Positions 16,692-25,212 of a DNA stretch of 64,000 nucleotides are shown here, piece by piece. The notes under the pieces were generated by a model. That model saw nothing but the letters and a program-made list of their open reading frames with translations, was not told where the DNA came from and made no database searches. Origin of the DNA: CAVXHQ01 sp963789535 (lineage in GTDB: Bacteria; Pseudomonadota; Alphaproteobacteria; Rhodobacterales; Rhodobacteraceae). Each line of letters starts with the position of its first letter. The stretch's first letter is position 1. Position numbers and translations under genes: made by a program. The DNA lies in NCBI GenBank assembly GCA_963789535.1, contig CAWBKU010000004.1, forward strand, positions 558,001 through 622,000, in the 5' to 3' direction.

Positions 16692-16731
16692 AAACGCCGC
16701 CCCCACCTTGGGGCGGCGTTTTCCGTTTTTG
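16692..16731 (+). terminator. rho-independent terminator after rpmE
   Basis: Perfect 12-bp stem AAACGCCGCCCC / GGGGCGGCGTTT with a 6-nt loop, followed by TTTCCGTTTTTG. It closes the ffh-rpmE transcription block. Confidence 0.9.
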
Positions 16732-17160
16732 CCTCCCGTTCGCGATTGTCTGCCGCCCCGCCTCATCCTTCTGGCTGAAAATATCCCGGCGGGTCTTTGG
16801 GGGGCCGGCCCCCTAAAGCGCCCGCCCGCACCACATGCCCCCGCCCGATCACGGCCCCGCGACCGCCCCGGGCGCCCGCACATTCTTTGCAAAGGAATGT
16901 GCCCCGCCGCGCGTGAGCGGCGGCCCCCCTTTGCGACAGGATCGGTGCGCGGCGGCAAACCATCTGTGCGTGCCCGCCTGAAACTCCCCGCACGGGTCGC
17001 GGACCCACGCCGTCAACCCCCGCAACCCCTCACGCCGCCTCGTTTTTTCGTGATGTTACAAACCCTTTCCGCCGCCGCCCCGGCGCATAACTCCAGTCCA
17101 TCGGAGGCACCGACGCCTCCCCCCACACGCCGCATCCCGGCACACCCAAAGGACCACATC
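16732..17160. other. 429-nt intergenic region with repeat-like segments
   Basis: No gene was found. The stretch CTGGCTGAAAATATCCCGG (about 16782-16800) followed by a G/C-rich run resembles a dispersed intergenic sequence I recall from Rhodobacterales genomes. A hairpin of the short palindrome family lies at 16878-16902 (arms GCACATTC / GAATGTGC). The last 100 nt should contain the promoter of the downstream exported-protein gene, but no clear boxes were identified. Confidence 0.5.
16878..16902. repeat. single short hairpin repeat
   Basis: Arms GCACATTC and GAATGTGC flank the palindromic centre TTTGCAAAG. The TTTG/CAAA core relates it to the paired units at 15.06, 44.74 and 52.69 kb. Confidence 0.6.
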
Positions 17161-17490
17161 ATGACCAAGCTCATCGCCCTCGCCGCCGCCGCCCTCGTCG
17201 GCTCGGCCACCTTCGCCGCCGCCGACAGCTCGTTCGCCTACCAGCGCACCCTCGACAGCTCCTCGATCCTCGACCTCGGCACCGTCACCGCCGAAGCCGC
17301 CGGCACCGTCGAGGTCTACGACTTCCGCGGCGGCGAACTCGGCGCCCTGCTCGGCAGCCAGACCGTCGCCGCCGGTGCGAACTCGAACGTGCGCATCAAC
17401 GTCAACGATTCGCCGAACTTCGACGTCGTCGCGATCCTGAAGATCGACGGCCAGGACGCCGCCGTCCGCGAGTATCAGATCGCCCGCTGA
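17161..17490 (+). CDS. small exported protein of unknown function
   Basis: 109 residues with a clear signal peptide (MTKLIALAAAALVGSATFAA, cleavage near ADS). The mature part (SSFAYQRTLDSSSILDLGTV ... EVYDFRGGELGALLGSQTVAAGANSNVRINV) is a beta-rich periplasmic domain that I have seen as a conserved hypothetical in Rhodobacterales. It stands alone between two terminators. The function is not known. Confidence 0.8.
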   Translation: MTKLIALAAAALVGSATFAAADSSFAYQRTLDSSSILDLGTVTAEAAGTVEVYDFRGGELGALLGSQTVAAGANSNVRINVNDSPNFDVVAILKIDGQDAAVREYQIAR

Positions 17491-17516
17491 CACCACACCG
17501 CCCTTCCCGGCACGAG

Positions 17517-17545
17517 GAAGCCCGGACCGAAAGGCCCGGGCTTTC
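17517..17545 (+). terminator. terminator after the exported-protein gene
   Basis: Inverted repeat AAGCCCGG / CCGGGCTT with a 10-nt loop, followed by TCG; the sequence downstream of the stem reads CTTTCG. It lies 26 nt after the stop codon. Confidence 0.65.
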
Positions 17546-17562
17546 GCATCACCACCCCGAAG

Positions 17563-17580
17563 GCCGGGCTTCAGCCCGGC
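17563..17580. repeat. REP-like hairpin
   Basis: Perfect 7-bp palindrome GCCGGGC-TTCA-GCCCGGC directly behind the terminator. Short GC-rich palindromes of this type are common between genes in this order; no second copy was seen in the window. Confidence 0.45.
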
Positions 17581-17641
17581 GCACCCTCTGGACCCTCTCC
17601 CCGCACCTGCCTACTGTCCCGCAACTCCAGCGAGGCACCCC

Positions 17642-18517
17642 ATGGCGACCGGCACCCAGATCCGCACATACTTCGAGGGCCGCTGGCACGACGGCGACCT
17701 GGCCGTCATGCGCGCCGCCGACCACGGGAGCTGGCTCGGCACCACCGTCTTCGACGGTGCCCGCTTCGTCGATGGCCGTACGCCCGACCTGCTGCCCCAT
17801 TGCGAACGGGTCAACCGCTCGGCCACCGCCCTGATGATAACCCCCACCGTCACCGCCGAAGACATGGTGGCGATCACCCGAGAGGGCCTGACCGCCTATG
17901 CCCCGGAAACGGCCGTCTATATCCGGCCGATGTACTGGGCCCTCGACGGCGACGCGACCGCGATCGTGCCCCGACCCGACGCCACCGGCTTTGCCCTCTG
18001 CCTCGAGGCGATCCCGATGCCGCCCGCCGATGCCCGGGCCACGCTGACAACCACACGCTTCCGCCGTCCCGTCCTCGAGGATGCGGTGGTCGACGCCAAG
18101 GCGGGCTGCCTCTATCCCAACAACGCCCGCATGCTGACCGAGGCGCGGGCCAAGGGGTTCACCAACGCGCTCGTCGCCGACGCCATGGGCAACGTCGCCG
18201 AAACGGCGACCTCGAACGTCTTCATGGTGCGCGACGGCGAAATCCTGACGCCGATCCCGAACGGCACCTTCCTTGCGGGCATCACCCGCGCGCGCCATAT
18301 GGCCAACCTCGCCGCGGACGGCACCGCCGTGCGCGAGGCGGTCCTGACATTCGCCGATTTCCACGCCGCGGACGAGGTCTTCCTGTCGGGCAACTTCGGC
18401 AAGGTCACGCCCGTCGCCCGCTTCGACGACACGACCTACGACATCGGCGAGAACGGCAACCCCGTCACCCGCCGGGTCCGCGACCTCTACTGGGACTGGG
18501 CGGCGACGCAGGACTAG
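17642..18517 (+). CDS. ilvE: branched-chain amino acid aminotransferase
   Basis: Fold-type IV PLP enzyme of 291 residues that transfers amino groups in the last step of Leu, Ile and Val synthesis. The PLP lysine lies in VVDAKAGCLYPNNARM; the cofactor phosphate segments include NVAETATSNVFMVRDGEI and LAGITRAR. The N-terminal region HDGDLAVMRAADHGSWLGTTVFDG is typical of IlvE, though D-amino acid transaminase activity cannot be ruled out by sequence alone. Standalone gene, followed by a hairpin. Confidence 0.88.
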   Translation: MATGTQIRTYFEGRWHDGDLAVMRAADHGSWLGTTVFDGARFVDGRTPDLLPHCERVNRSATALMITPTVTAEDMVAITREGLTAYAPETAVYIRPMYWALDGDATAIVPRPDATGFALCLEAIPMPPADARATLTTTRFRRPVLEDAVVDAKAGCLYPNNARMLTEARAKGFTNALVADAMGNVAETATSNVFMVRDGEILTPIPNGTFLAGITRARHMANLAADGTAVREAVLTFADFHAADEVFLSGNFGKVTPVARFDDTTYDIGENGNPVTRRVRDLYWDWAATQD

Positions 18518-18524
18518 GCGTTTG

Positions 18525-18566
18525 GCGTTGCCAGCCCCCGCCTGCCTGCGGCAGAGTGGGCAACGC
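18525..18566. other. long inverted repeat between ilvE and the stress-protein gene
   Basis: Arms GCGTTGCC and GGCAACGC are 26 nt apart, and the loop can form an inner stem around CTGCCTGCGGCAG. It may be the ilvE terminator or a processed leader of the next gene. Confidence 0.4.
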
Positions 18567-18596
18567 ACGACAGCCGTGCCCCGAGGGAGAGACCCG

Positions 18597-19052
18597 ATGC
18601 GCAAGTTCCTCGTCGTGCTCGACGACAGCCGCGAATGTCTGAACGCGATGCGTTTCGCCGCCATGCGCGCCAACCACACCGGCGGCGGCGTCACCGTCCT
18701 GTCGGTGATCCCGCCCGACGAGTTCAACCATTGGGTCGGCGTCGGCGAGATCATGCGCGAAGAGGCGCGCGAGCGGATCCATGCGCATTTCGAGGTCTTC
18801 GCCAAATGGATGCGCGACAAGCAGTCGGTCGACCCAAATCTGGTGATCCGCGAGGGCGAGGTGATGGCCGAGATCATCGCGCTCGTCGCCGAGGACGCCG
18901 ACATCGGCATCCTCGTGCTGGGTGCCGCCAGCGAGGGCAAGGGCCCCGGCCCGATCCTGACCGCCCTCATGCGTCAGGCCGGCACCCTGCCGATCCCGAT
19001 CACCATCGTGCCGGGCGACATGTCCAAGGAAAAGCTCGAGGCGATCACCTGA
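18597..19052 (+). CDS. universal stress protein family member
   Basis: 151-residue UspA-fold protein (MRKFLVVLDDSRECLNAMRF; C-terminal LVLGAASEGKGPGPILTALM and PITIVPG). The G-x2-G-x9-G-S/T nucleotide signature is only partly kept (GAASEGKGPG), so ATP binding is uncertain. The ribosome binding site GAGGGAGAG precedes the ATG at 18597. It is convergent with smc. Confidence 0.85.
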   Translation: MRKFLVVLDDSRECLNAMRFAAMRANHTGGGVTVLSVIPPDEFNHWVGVGEIMREEARERIHAHFEVFAKWMRDKQSVDPNLVIREGEVMAEIIALVAEDADIGILVLGAASEGKGPGPILTALMRQAGTLPIPITIVPGDMSKEKLEAIT

Positions 19053-19100
19053 CCCGCAGCACGGTCCGTTACTTTGTGATCCGCCAATCCCTTACGCCAG

Positions 19101-19118
19101 AGTTGACAGCTGTCAACT
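19101..19118. terminator. 18-bp perfect palindrome between convergent genes
   Basis: AGTTGACAGCTGTCAACT is fully self-complementary. It lies 48 nt after the stress-protein stop and 3 nt from the smc stop, and is followed on the plus strand by TTCTC. As RNA it makes a 7-bp hairpin with an AGCU loop, consistent with a bidirectional terminator, but a perfect palindrome could also bind protein. Confidence 0.5.
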
Positions 19119-19121
19119 TTC

Positions 19122-22100
19122 TCACGCCACCATCGCCGCCGCCCGCTTGAGGTCCACCGACACCAACTGGCTTACCCCCTGCTCGCCCATCGTGACCCCG
19201 AAAAGGCGGTCCATCCGCGCCATCGTCACGGCATGGTGGGTGATGACCAGAAACCGCGTCTCGGTCTGGCGCGTCATCTCGTCCAGCAGGTCGCAGAACC
19301 GCGTCACGTTGGCATCGTCCAGCGGTGCGTCGACCTCGTCGAGCACGCAGATCGGCGCCGGATTGGCGAGGAACACCGCGAATATCAGCGCCAGCGCGGT
19401 CAGCGTCTGCTCGCCGCCCGAGAACAGGCTCAGCGTCGACAGTTTCTTGCCCGGCGGCTGGCACATGATCTCGAGGCCCGCGTCCAGCGGATCGTCGCTG
19501 TCGACCATCTCGAGGCGCGCCTCGCCGCCGCCGAACAGATGCGTGAACAGCATCCCGAAGTTGGTGTTGACCTGCTCGAAGGCGGTCAGCAACCGCTCGC
19601 GCCCCTCGCGGTTCAGGCTCGCGATGCCGGTGCGCAGCGTCGCGATGGCGCCCTCCAGGTCCGACTTCTCGCGCGCGAGCGTGTCATGCTCGACCTCGAC
19701 CGCCCGCGCATCCTCCTCGGCGCGCAGGTTCACCGCGCCCAGACCGTCGCGCTGCCGCTTCAGCATCGCCACCCGCGCGTCGATATCGTCCGCACCCGGC
19801 ATCCGGTCCGCATCGTCGCCCAGCGCCGCGCGCAGCGCCCCGGGCGTCTGCTCCAGCACCTCGTCGATCCGGTCCGCCGCCGCAACCACCGCACCGCGCG
19901 CCGCCTCGGCGCGTGCCTCCGCCGCCGCCCGCGCCTCGCGCGCCTCGGACGCCAGACGCTCCGCCTCGCGTTCGGTCCCCACCGCACCGCGCAGCGCCGT
20001 TTCCGCCTGCGCCAGCGCATCCGCCGCCCTGGCCCGCCGCGCCTCGGCCTCGCCGATCCCCGCGTCCAGTTTCGCGCGCCGCGCCGCGATTTCCCCCGGC
20101 GCGCCTTCCGCCATCGCCAATTCCGCCGCCGCCTCGTCCCGCCGCGCCGCGATCTCTGCCGCCCGCGCCGCCGCCGTGTCGAGCCGGGTGCGCCAGCTCG
20201 CCGCCTCGCGCGCGATATCCGCCGCCCGCCGGGTCCGCGCCTCGCCCTCGCGTCGCATTTCGTCCTGTACCGACCGGCGCGACATCATCGTGATCCGCGC
20301 CGCCTCGACGGTCGTGCGCAGATCCTCGACCAGCGTCCGCGCCGAGGCCAGATCGCCAAGCCCCGCCATCGCCCGCCCGGCCTCGGTGGCCGTCCGCCGC
20401 GCCGCCACCTCCTCGTCGCGGTAACGCCGCAGGGCCGATGCCGCCGCATCGCGCCGCCCCCGCGCCAGATCCCGGTCCGCCTCGGCCCGCGCGACCGTCC
20501 GGTGCGCCTCGGCCACCAGCCGGTCCGCATCGCGGCGCGCCGTCCGGGCGCGCGCATCCGCCTCGGTCAGGGCCGCCAATCGTCTGCTCAGGACGTCATG
20601 CGCCTGCGCCGCGCCCTGCGCCGTGGCATTCACCTCCTCCAGATCGCGCTTCAGCTCGACCAGCCGGTTGAGCTGCTGCAACCGCAGCGCCGCCGCCGTC
20701 GGCGCATCCTCGGCCCCTGCCCGATACCCGTCCCAGCGCCACAGGTCGCCCGCAAGGCTCACCAGCCGCTGCCCCGGCAGCAGCGCCGCCTGCAACCGCG
20801 CGCCCTCCTGCGCCTCGACCAGCCCCACCTGACCCATCCGCCGGATCAGCGCGTCCGGCACCGCCACATGATCGGCCAGCGCACTCACCCCCTCGGGCAG
20901 GGCCTGCGGCACGTCGTAGGCGCCGAGCGTCACCCATCCCGACGCGTCACCCGCCCCGGCCAGCGGCGCCCGCAGGTCGTCGGCCAGCGCCGCGCCCAGC
21001 GCCTTTTCGAACCCGCCATCGACCCGCAGCAGGTCGAGCACCTGCCCGCCCTCCCTGGTGTCCCGCTCGAGCAGACGCCCCAGCGCCGACACCTCGGCCC
21101 GCAGCGCCGCGGCCTCGCCCTCGGCGCCCGACCGCGCCGCCCGCGCCGCGGCCTCACGCTCCTGTGTCTCGGCCCGCGCGATCTCGGCCGCCGCCAGCGT
21201 CTCGTCGGCCCGCGCCGCCGTCGCCACCGCCGCCGCGACACCGGCCTCGGCCGCGGCGAACTCCGACTCGCTCTTGTCGACGGCGGCGTCGCCTGCCGCG
21301 AGGCCCGCTTCCGTCCGCGCCCGGTCGCCTTCCGCCTTCGCCAGCGCCTTGCGCGCTTCGTCCACGAGGCGTTCGGCGGACTGATACCGCGCCGCCAGCC
21401 GCGCCGCATCCTCGGTCCGCTGGCTCATGTCCGCCTCGCGCGCCGCGAGCACCTCCGCCGCCTCGCGCGCCGCCGCCGCCGCCTCGGCGAGCCGCGCGTC
21501 ATGCCCGACGCCCTGACCTGCAAGTTCCGCCTCCTCCGCCTCGAGCCGCGCGATCGTCTCGCCCGCGTCGCGGTTGAGCGCGGCCTCGCGCGCGCCATCC
21601 CGATCCAGTTGCGTGATCCGTGCGCCCAGCGCCGCGATCTGCGCCACCGCGCGCGCCGCCTCGTCGTCGAGCGCATCACGGCTTACGATCAGGCGTTGCA
21701 GCACCGCCCCCGCGATCGCCTCCTCCTCGCGCAGCGGCGGCAGGCCCGCCTCGCGCGCACCGCGGGCGGTCGCCGCCTCGCGCGCCGCCGTTTCGCCCCG
21801 CCCCGCCTCGAGCATCCGCTCCCGCGCCGCCGCCTCCGCGGTCAGGCGGCCGGCGTCCGCATCCCGCCAGCGCCGATAGAGCAGCAGCCCCTCGGCCACC
21901 CGCAACGCCTCGCCGATCTCGCGGTACCGCGCCGCAGCCTTTGCCTGCCGTGCCAGTTGCGACAATTGCGCCGCAAGTTGCTCGATCACGTCGTCGACCC
22001 GCAACAGGTTCGCCTCGGCCCCCCGCAGCTTGAGTTCCGCCTCGTGCCGCCGCTGATAGAGCCCCGAGATCCCCGCCGCCTCCTCGAGGATCCGCCGCCG

Positions 22101-22577
22101 CGCGGTGGGCTTAGCGTTGATGAGTTCCGAGATCTGCCCCTGCCGCACCAGCGCCGGGGAATGCGACCCGGTCGAGGCATCGGCGAACAGCATCTGCACG
22201 TCGCGCGCCCGCACTTCCCTTGCGCCGACCCTGTAGGCCGACCCTGCGTCCCGCGTGATCCGCCGCACGATCTCGAGGGTGTCGCTGTCGTTGAACGCCG
22301 CCGGTGCCAGCCGCTCGCCGTTGTCGATCACGAGGCTCACCTCGGCGTGGTTGCGCGCGGGCCGGGTCGCCGCCCCGGCAAAGATCACGTCCTCCATGCC
22401 GCCGCCGCGCATCGCGGTCGGGCGGTTCTCGCCCATCACCCAGCGCAGCGCCTCGAGGAGGTTCGACTTGCCGCAGCCGTTCGGCCCGACCACGCCGGTC
22501 AGCCCGTCGGCGATCGTGAGGTCCGTCGGGTCGACGAAACTCTTGAACCCGTTCAGCCGCAGTCTGGTAAAGCGCAT
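19122..22577 (-). CDS. smc: chromosome segregation protein SMC
   Basis: 1151-residue condensin ATPase that, with ScpA/ScpB, compacts and segregates the chromosome. N-terminal Walker A GPNGCGKSN (31-39) is followed by a coiled-coil rich in Ala, Arg and Glu to about residue 480, a glycine-containing hinge at about 500-630 (AGAGDASGWVTLGAYDVPQA), a second coiled-coil, and the C-terminal head with signature LSLFSGGEQTL (about 1049-1059) and Walker B CVLDEVDAPLDD (about 1077). The ATG at 22577 starts the canonical MRFTRLRLNGFKSF. Large plus-strand open frames opposite are composition artefacts. Confidence 0.97.
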   Translation of the reverse strand: MRFTRLRLNGFKSFVDPTDLTIADGLTGVVGPNGCGKSNLLEALRWVMGENRPTAMRGGGMEDVIFAGAATRPARNHAEVSLVIDNGERLAPAAFNDSDTLEIVRRITRDAGSAYRVGAREVRARDVQMLFADASTGSHSPALVRQGQISELINAKPTARRRILEEAAGISGLYQRRHEAELKLRGAEANLLRVDDVIEQLAAQLSQLARQAKAAARYREIGEALRVAEGLLLYRRWRDADAGRLTAEAAARERMLEAGRGETAAREAATARGAREAGLPPLREEEAIAGAVLQRLIVSRDALDDEAARAVAQIAALGARITQLDRDGAREAALNRDAGETIARLEAEEAELAGQGVGHDARLAEAAAAAREAAEVLAAREADMSQRTEDAARLAARYQSAERLVDEARKALAKAEGDRARTEAGLAAGDAAVDKSESEFAAAEAGVAAAVATAARADETLAAAEIARAETQEREAAARAARSGAEGEAAALRAEVSALGRLLERDTREGGQVLDLLRVDGGFEKALGAALADDLRAPLAGAGDASGWVTLGAYDVPQALPEGVSALADHVAVPDALIRRMGQVGLVEAQEGARLQAALLPGQRLVSLAGDLWRWDGYRAGAEDAPTAAALRLQQLNRLVELKRDLEEVNATAQGAAQAHDVLSRRLAALTEADARARTARRDADRLVAEAHRTVARAEADRDLARGRRDAAASALRRYRDEEVAARRTATEAGRAMAGLGDLASARTLVEDLRTTVEAARITMMSRRSVQDEMRREGEARTRRAADIAREAASWRTRLDTAAARAAEIAARRDEAAAELAMAEGAPGEIAARRAKLDAGIGEAEARRARAADALAQAETALRGAVGTEREAERLASEAREARAAAEARAEAARGAVVAAADRIDEVLEQTPGALRAALGDDADRMPGADDIDARVAMLKRQRDGLGAVNLRAEEDARAVEVEHDTLAREKSDLEGAIATLRTGIASLNREGRERLLTAFEQVNTNFGMLFTHLFGGGEARLEMVDSDDPLDAGLEIMCQPPGKKLSTLSLFSGGEQTLTALALIFAVFLANPAPICVLDEVDAPLDDANVTRFCDLLDEMTRQTETRFLVITHHAVTMARMDRLFGVTMGEQGVSQLVSVDLKRAAAMVA

Positions 22578-22694
22578 CGTCTCTTTCCTGCCCGCCCCCA
22601 CGCCCGATTCCGGGTCGTCGAGGGGTGGCCCAACATCGCGGCCCCCGCCCCGCCTGTCAACGCGTGCCCCCTGCATCTGGACGACCCCGGCCGC

Positions 22695-22703
22695 TTATCC
22701 ACA
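22695..22703 (+). promoter_or_regulatory. perfect DnaA-box sequence upstream of smc
   Basis: TTATCCACA, the consensus DnaA 9-mer, lies 118 nt upstream of the smc start. It is AT-rich and stands out in this GC-rich sequence. A single box is not an origin; a role in smc expression is speculative. Confidence 0.4.
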
Positions 22704-22737
22704 AGATACCGCATCCCGACTGCGCGCCACCCCGCAT

Positions 22738-22772
22738 TCACGTTGCCGCAACAACTCCCCCCGGAGGGTCCG
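22738..22772 (+). repeat. 35-bp dispersed repeat, copy A
   Basis: Begins TCACGTTGCCGCAACAACT and ends CCCCCCGGAGGGTCCG. It contains two small palindromes (GTTGCCGCAAC and CTCCCCCCGGAG). Nearly identical copies lie in cobN, at 42579 and at 59814. Confidence 0.85.
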
Positions 22773-22811
22773 CCCCTGCCGCACACGCACCGCAACCCGT
22801 CGCATCCCGCC

Positions 22812-22840
22812 TTGACGCCCCGCCCCGCCCGCGCGACAAA
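22812..22840 (+). promoter_or_regulatory. candidate promoter of the B12 operon
   Basis: TTGACG, 17-nt spacer, GACAAA. Transcription would begin around 22847, right at the first paired element of the cobalamin riboswitch, which supports the assignment. Confidence 0.5.
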
Positions 22841-22844
22841 GGGG

Positions 22845-23045
22845 ACGTACGGTTCCCCGCCAACGGCGCAAAGCGTCAGGGGATCAAAAGAGAATGCGGT
22901 GCAGGCCGATCCCTCATGCGGGAGGCCCCATGCCGCAGCCGCCCCCGCGACTGTATGCGGTGAGGGCCCGCCGGATATGCCACTGGGGACGCTCCCCGGG
23001 AAGGCAGGCGCCGCCCCGCGACCCGCGAGCCAGGAGACCTGCCGT
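22845..23045 (+). ncRNA. cobalamin riboswitch
   Basis: The leader contains the conserved elements of the adenosylcobalamin riboswitch in order: ACGGTTCC near the 5' end, GGGGATCAAAAG-type segment, GCCGCCCCCGCGACTGTATG, GCCACTGG, GGGAAGGC and the B12 box AGCCAGGAGACCTGCC at 23028-23043. It lies 46 nt upstream of cbtB. When B12 is plentiful it should reduce expression of the cobalt uptake and B12 genes downstream. Confidence 0.93.
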
Positions 23046-23090
23046 GCGTGAAACCAGCTCCCGTCGGGTGTGACGGGCAAGGAGAGCGAC

Positions 23091-23276
23091 ATGACCGACA
23101 CGACCCCGATCCGTTCCAGCCTGACCCGTTCGGGCACCTCGGCCCCGACCCTCGCCATCGCCGTCGCGGCGTTGCTGGGGTTCGGCATGGTGTTCCTGGC
23201 CGGATTTGCACAGGCGGGCGTCCTGCACGACGTCGCGCACGACGTGCGCCATGCGACCGGCTTTCCCTGCCACTGA
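23091..23276 (+). CDS. cbtB: CbtB, small subunit of predicted cobalt transporter
   Basis: 61-residue membrane protein with one helix (TLAIAVAALLGFGMVFLAGF, about residues 25-44) and a C-terminal histidine-rich tail (HDVAHDVRHATGFPCH) likely to bind cobalt. AAGGAGAG precedes the ATG; an upstream GTG at 23070 lacks such a site. First gene after the cobalamin riboswitch and 1 nt ahead of cbtA, the standard arrangement. Confidence 0.9.
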   Translation: MTDTTPIRSSLTRSGTSAPTLAIAVAALLGFGMVFLAGFAQAGVLHDVAHDVRHATGFPCH

Positions 23277-23277
23277 G

Positions 23278-23970
23278 ATGTTCACCCGTATCGTGACCAG
23301 CGCGTTGTTCGCTGGTGCGGCCACCGGCATCGCTGCCGGGGCGCTGCACCTGATGTTCGTGCAGCCGGTTCTGCTGCATGCCGAACTCTACGAGTCGGGC
23401 ACGCTCGTGCATTTCGGCGCCGGAGCGGTGAGCGCGCAACCCTCGCTGCCGGGGATCGACATCGCCCGCGACGGGCTGTCGCTCGTGTTCACGATGTTTC
23501 AGTACACCGGCTATGCGCTGATCCTCGCCGCGCTCTTTGCCGTGGCCGAGGAGCGCGGGCTCATCGTCGACGCCCGCCGGGGCCTGATGTGGGGCCTTGC
23601 AGGCTTTGTCTCGGTGATGCTCGCGCCTGCGTTCTCGCTGGCGCCCGAGGTGCCCGGTGTCGCCGCCGCCGATGTCGGTGCGCGGCAAATCTGGTGGTTC
23701 GCCACGGTCGCCGCCGCGGCGCTGGCCATGGCACTCTTTGCCTTCGGTCGCCGCTGGCCGCTCTGGATCGGTGCCGCCGTCCTGCTGATCGCGCCGCACC
23801 TCATCGGCGCCCCCGAACCCGGGGTCTTTGCCGGCACGGCGCCGACCGAACTCGGCGCCCTCTTCGCGGCCCGCGCGCTCGGCGTGGGCTTTGCCGCCTG
23901 GGCGATCCTCGGGTCGACGCTGGGGTATTTCTGGCAGACCGAGAGCCGCGCGCGAGAGGCCGCGGCATGA
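23278..23970 (+). CDS. cbtA: CbtA, predicted cobalt transporter subunit
   Basis: 230-residue inner membrane protein with about five to six hydrophobic helices. It starts MFTRIVTSALFAGAATGIAA, typical of CbtA, and has charged loops with conserved His and Glu (LHLMFVQPVLLHAELYE). CbtAB are B12-riboswitch-controlled and replace CbiMNQO in many proteobacteria, so cobalt import is inferred. It starts 1 nt after the cbtB stop. Confidence 0.9.
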   Translation: MFTRIVTSALFAGAATGIAAGALHLMFVQPVLLHAELYESGTLVHFGAGAVSAQPSLPGIDIARDGLSLVFTMFQYTGYALILAALFAVAEERGLIVDARRGLMWGLAGFVSVMLAPAFSLAPEVPGVAAADVGARQIWWFATVAAAALAMALFAFGRRWPLWIGAAVLLIAPHLIGAPEPGVFAGTAPTELGALFAARALGVGFAAWAILGSTLGYFWQTESRAREAAA

Positions 23971-24060
23971 GATCGTGCAGACGGCGGTCCCCCGCTTCGA
24001 TCCCCGTTTCGATCCCCGCCGTTGAAGCCTTGCATGAAATATGCGCCAAAGGATATTGAA

Positions 24061-25155
24061 ATGCCTTCCAAAATCCCCGCCACCATCGTCACCGGATTCC
24101 TTGGTGCCGGCAAGACCACGCTGATCCGCCACCTCCTGCAAGACGCGGGCGGCCGCCGCATCGCGCTGGTCATCAACGAGTTCGGCGACCTCGGCATCGA
24201 CGGCGATATCCTGCGTGGCTGCGGCATCGAGAATTGCAGCGACGACGACATCGTCGAGCTGTCGAACGGCTGCATCTGCTGCACCGTCGCCGACGATTTC
24301 ATCCCCACGATGGAAATGTTGCTGGCCCGCGATCCGCGGCCCGACCACATCGTCATCGAAACCTCCGGTCTCGCCCTGCCGCAACCACTGGTCCGCGCGT
24401 TCGCCTGGCCCGGCATCTCGACGAAGGTGACGGTGGACGGTGTCGTCACCGTCGTCGACGGCAAGGCAGTTTCCGAAGGCCGTTTCGCCCATGACGTCGC
24501 CGCCGTGGACGCCCAGCGCGCCGCCGATGCGGGCCTCGCGGGGGGGGGCGACCACGAGACGCCGCTGTCGGAACTCTTCGACGACCAGATCGCCTGTGCG
24601 GACATGATCGTGGTGAACAAATCCGACCTGCTGACCGCCGACGAGGCTGCGACCCTGACCGCCCGCCTGAAGTCCGAGGCCCGGCCCGGCGTCCAGGTCC
24701 TGCCCGCCATCGGGGGCGCCCTGCCCGCCGCGGTCCTGCTGGGCCAGGGCGCTGCCGCCGAGGCCGACATGGCCGCGCGCGGCGAGGTGCATCACCATCA
24801 CCACGACGGGGCGGACGACACCGATCACGGGCATGACCACGACCACGGCCACGACGACTTCCAGACCTTCACCGTGACCTGCCCCGAGATCGCCGATCCA
24901 AGGGCGTTCACGGCCCGCCTGAAACAGGTCATCGCGACCCACGACATCCTGCGCCTCAAGGGGTTCGCCGCCGTGACGGGCAAACCCATGCGCCTTGCCG
25001 TGCAGGCCGTCGGTCCCCGCATCGACAGCTATTACGACCGGCCCTTCGGCGCCGGAGATCGCGAGACCCGCCTCGTGGTCATCGGCCTCGCAGGTCTCGA
25101 TGCGGTGTCGATCACCGCCGCGATCGAAGCCGCCGCCGCACCCGTCGACGCCTGA
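24061..25155 (+). CDS. cobW: CobW, G3E GTPase of cobalamin synthesis
   Basis: 364-residue P-loop metallochaperone thought to deliver cobalt to the CobNST chelatase. It has Walker A TGFLGAGKTT (11-20), the metal motif CICC (71-74), the NKSD guanine motif (187-190) and a histidine-rich loop with 11 His in about 21 residues (244-264). The C-terminal CobW_C domain follows. The ATG at 24061 has AAAGGA upstream and gives the usual N-terminus; an ATG at 24022 would add unrelated residues. It lies 90 nt after cbtA and is probably in the same riboswitch-controlled transcript. Confidence 0.95.
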   Translation: MPSKIPATIVTGFLGAGKTTLIRHLLQDAGGRRIALVINEFGDLGIDGDILRGCGIENCSDDDIVELSNGCICCTVADDFIPTMEMLLARDPRPDHIVIETSGLALPQPLVRAFAWPGISTKVTVDGVVTVVDGKAVSEGRFAHDVAAVDAQRAADAGLAGGGDHETPLSELFDDQIACADMIVVNKSDLLTADEAATLTARLKSEARPGVQVLPAIGGALPAAVLLGQGAAAEADMAARGEVHHHHHDGADDTDHGHDHDHGHDDFQTFTVTCPEIADPRAFTARLKQVIATHDILRLKGFAAVTGKPMRLAVQAVGPRIDSYYDRPFGAGDRETRLVVIGLAGLDAVSITAAIEAAAAPVDA

Positions 25156-25212
25156 GCGCTTGCCCGTTCCTGCCCCGATCCGATCGGCGGCGGCACGACA
25201 CAAGGACCGCCG

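Noticed and set aside
19233..23051. Plus-strand open frame of 1272 codons opposite smc
   Set aside because: It is Arg/Pro-rich, lies antisense to a clear smc gene and runs through the riboswitch. Long antisense frames are expected from GC-rich codon bias.
24825..24865. Short repeats GACCACGACCACGGCCACGA in cobW looked like a microsatellite
   Set aside because: They encode the His/Asp-rich metal-binding loop usual in CobW proteins; no further repeat structure was seen.
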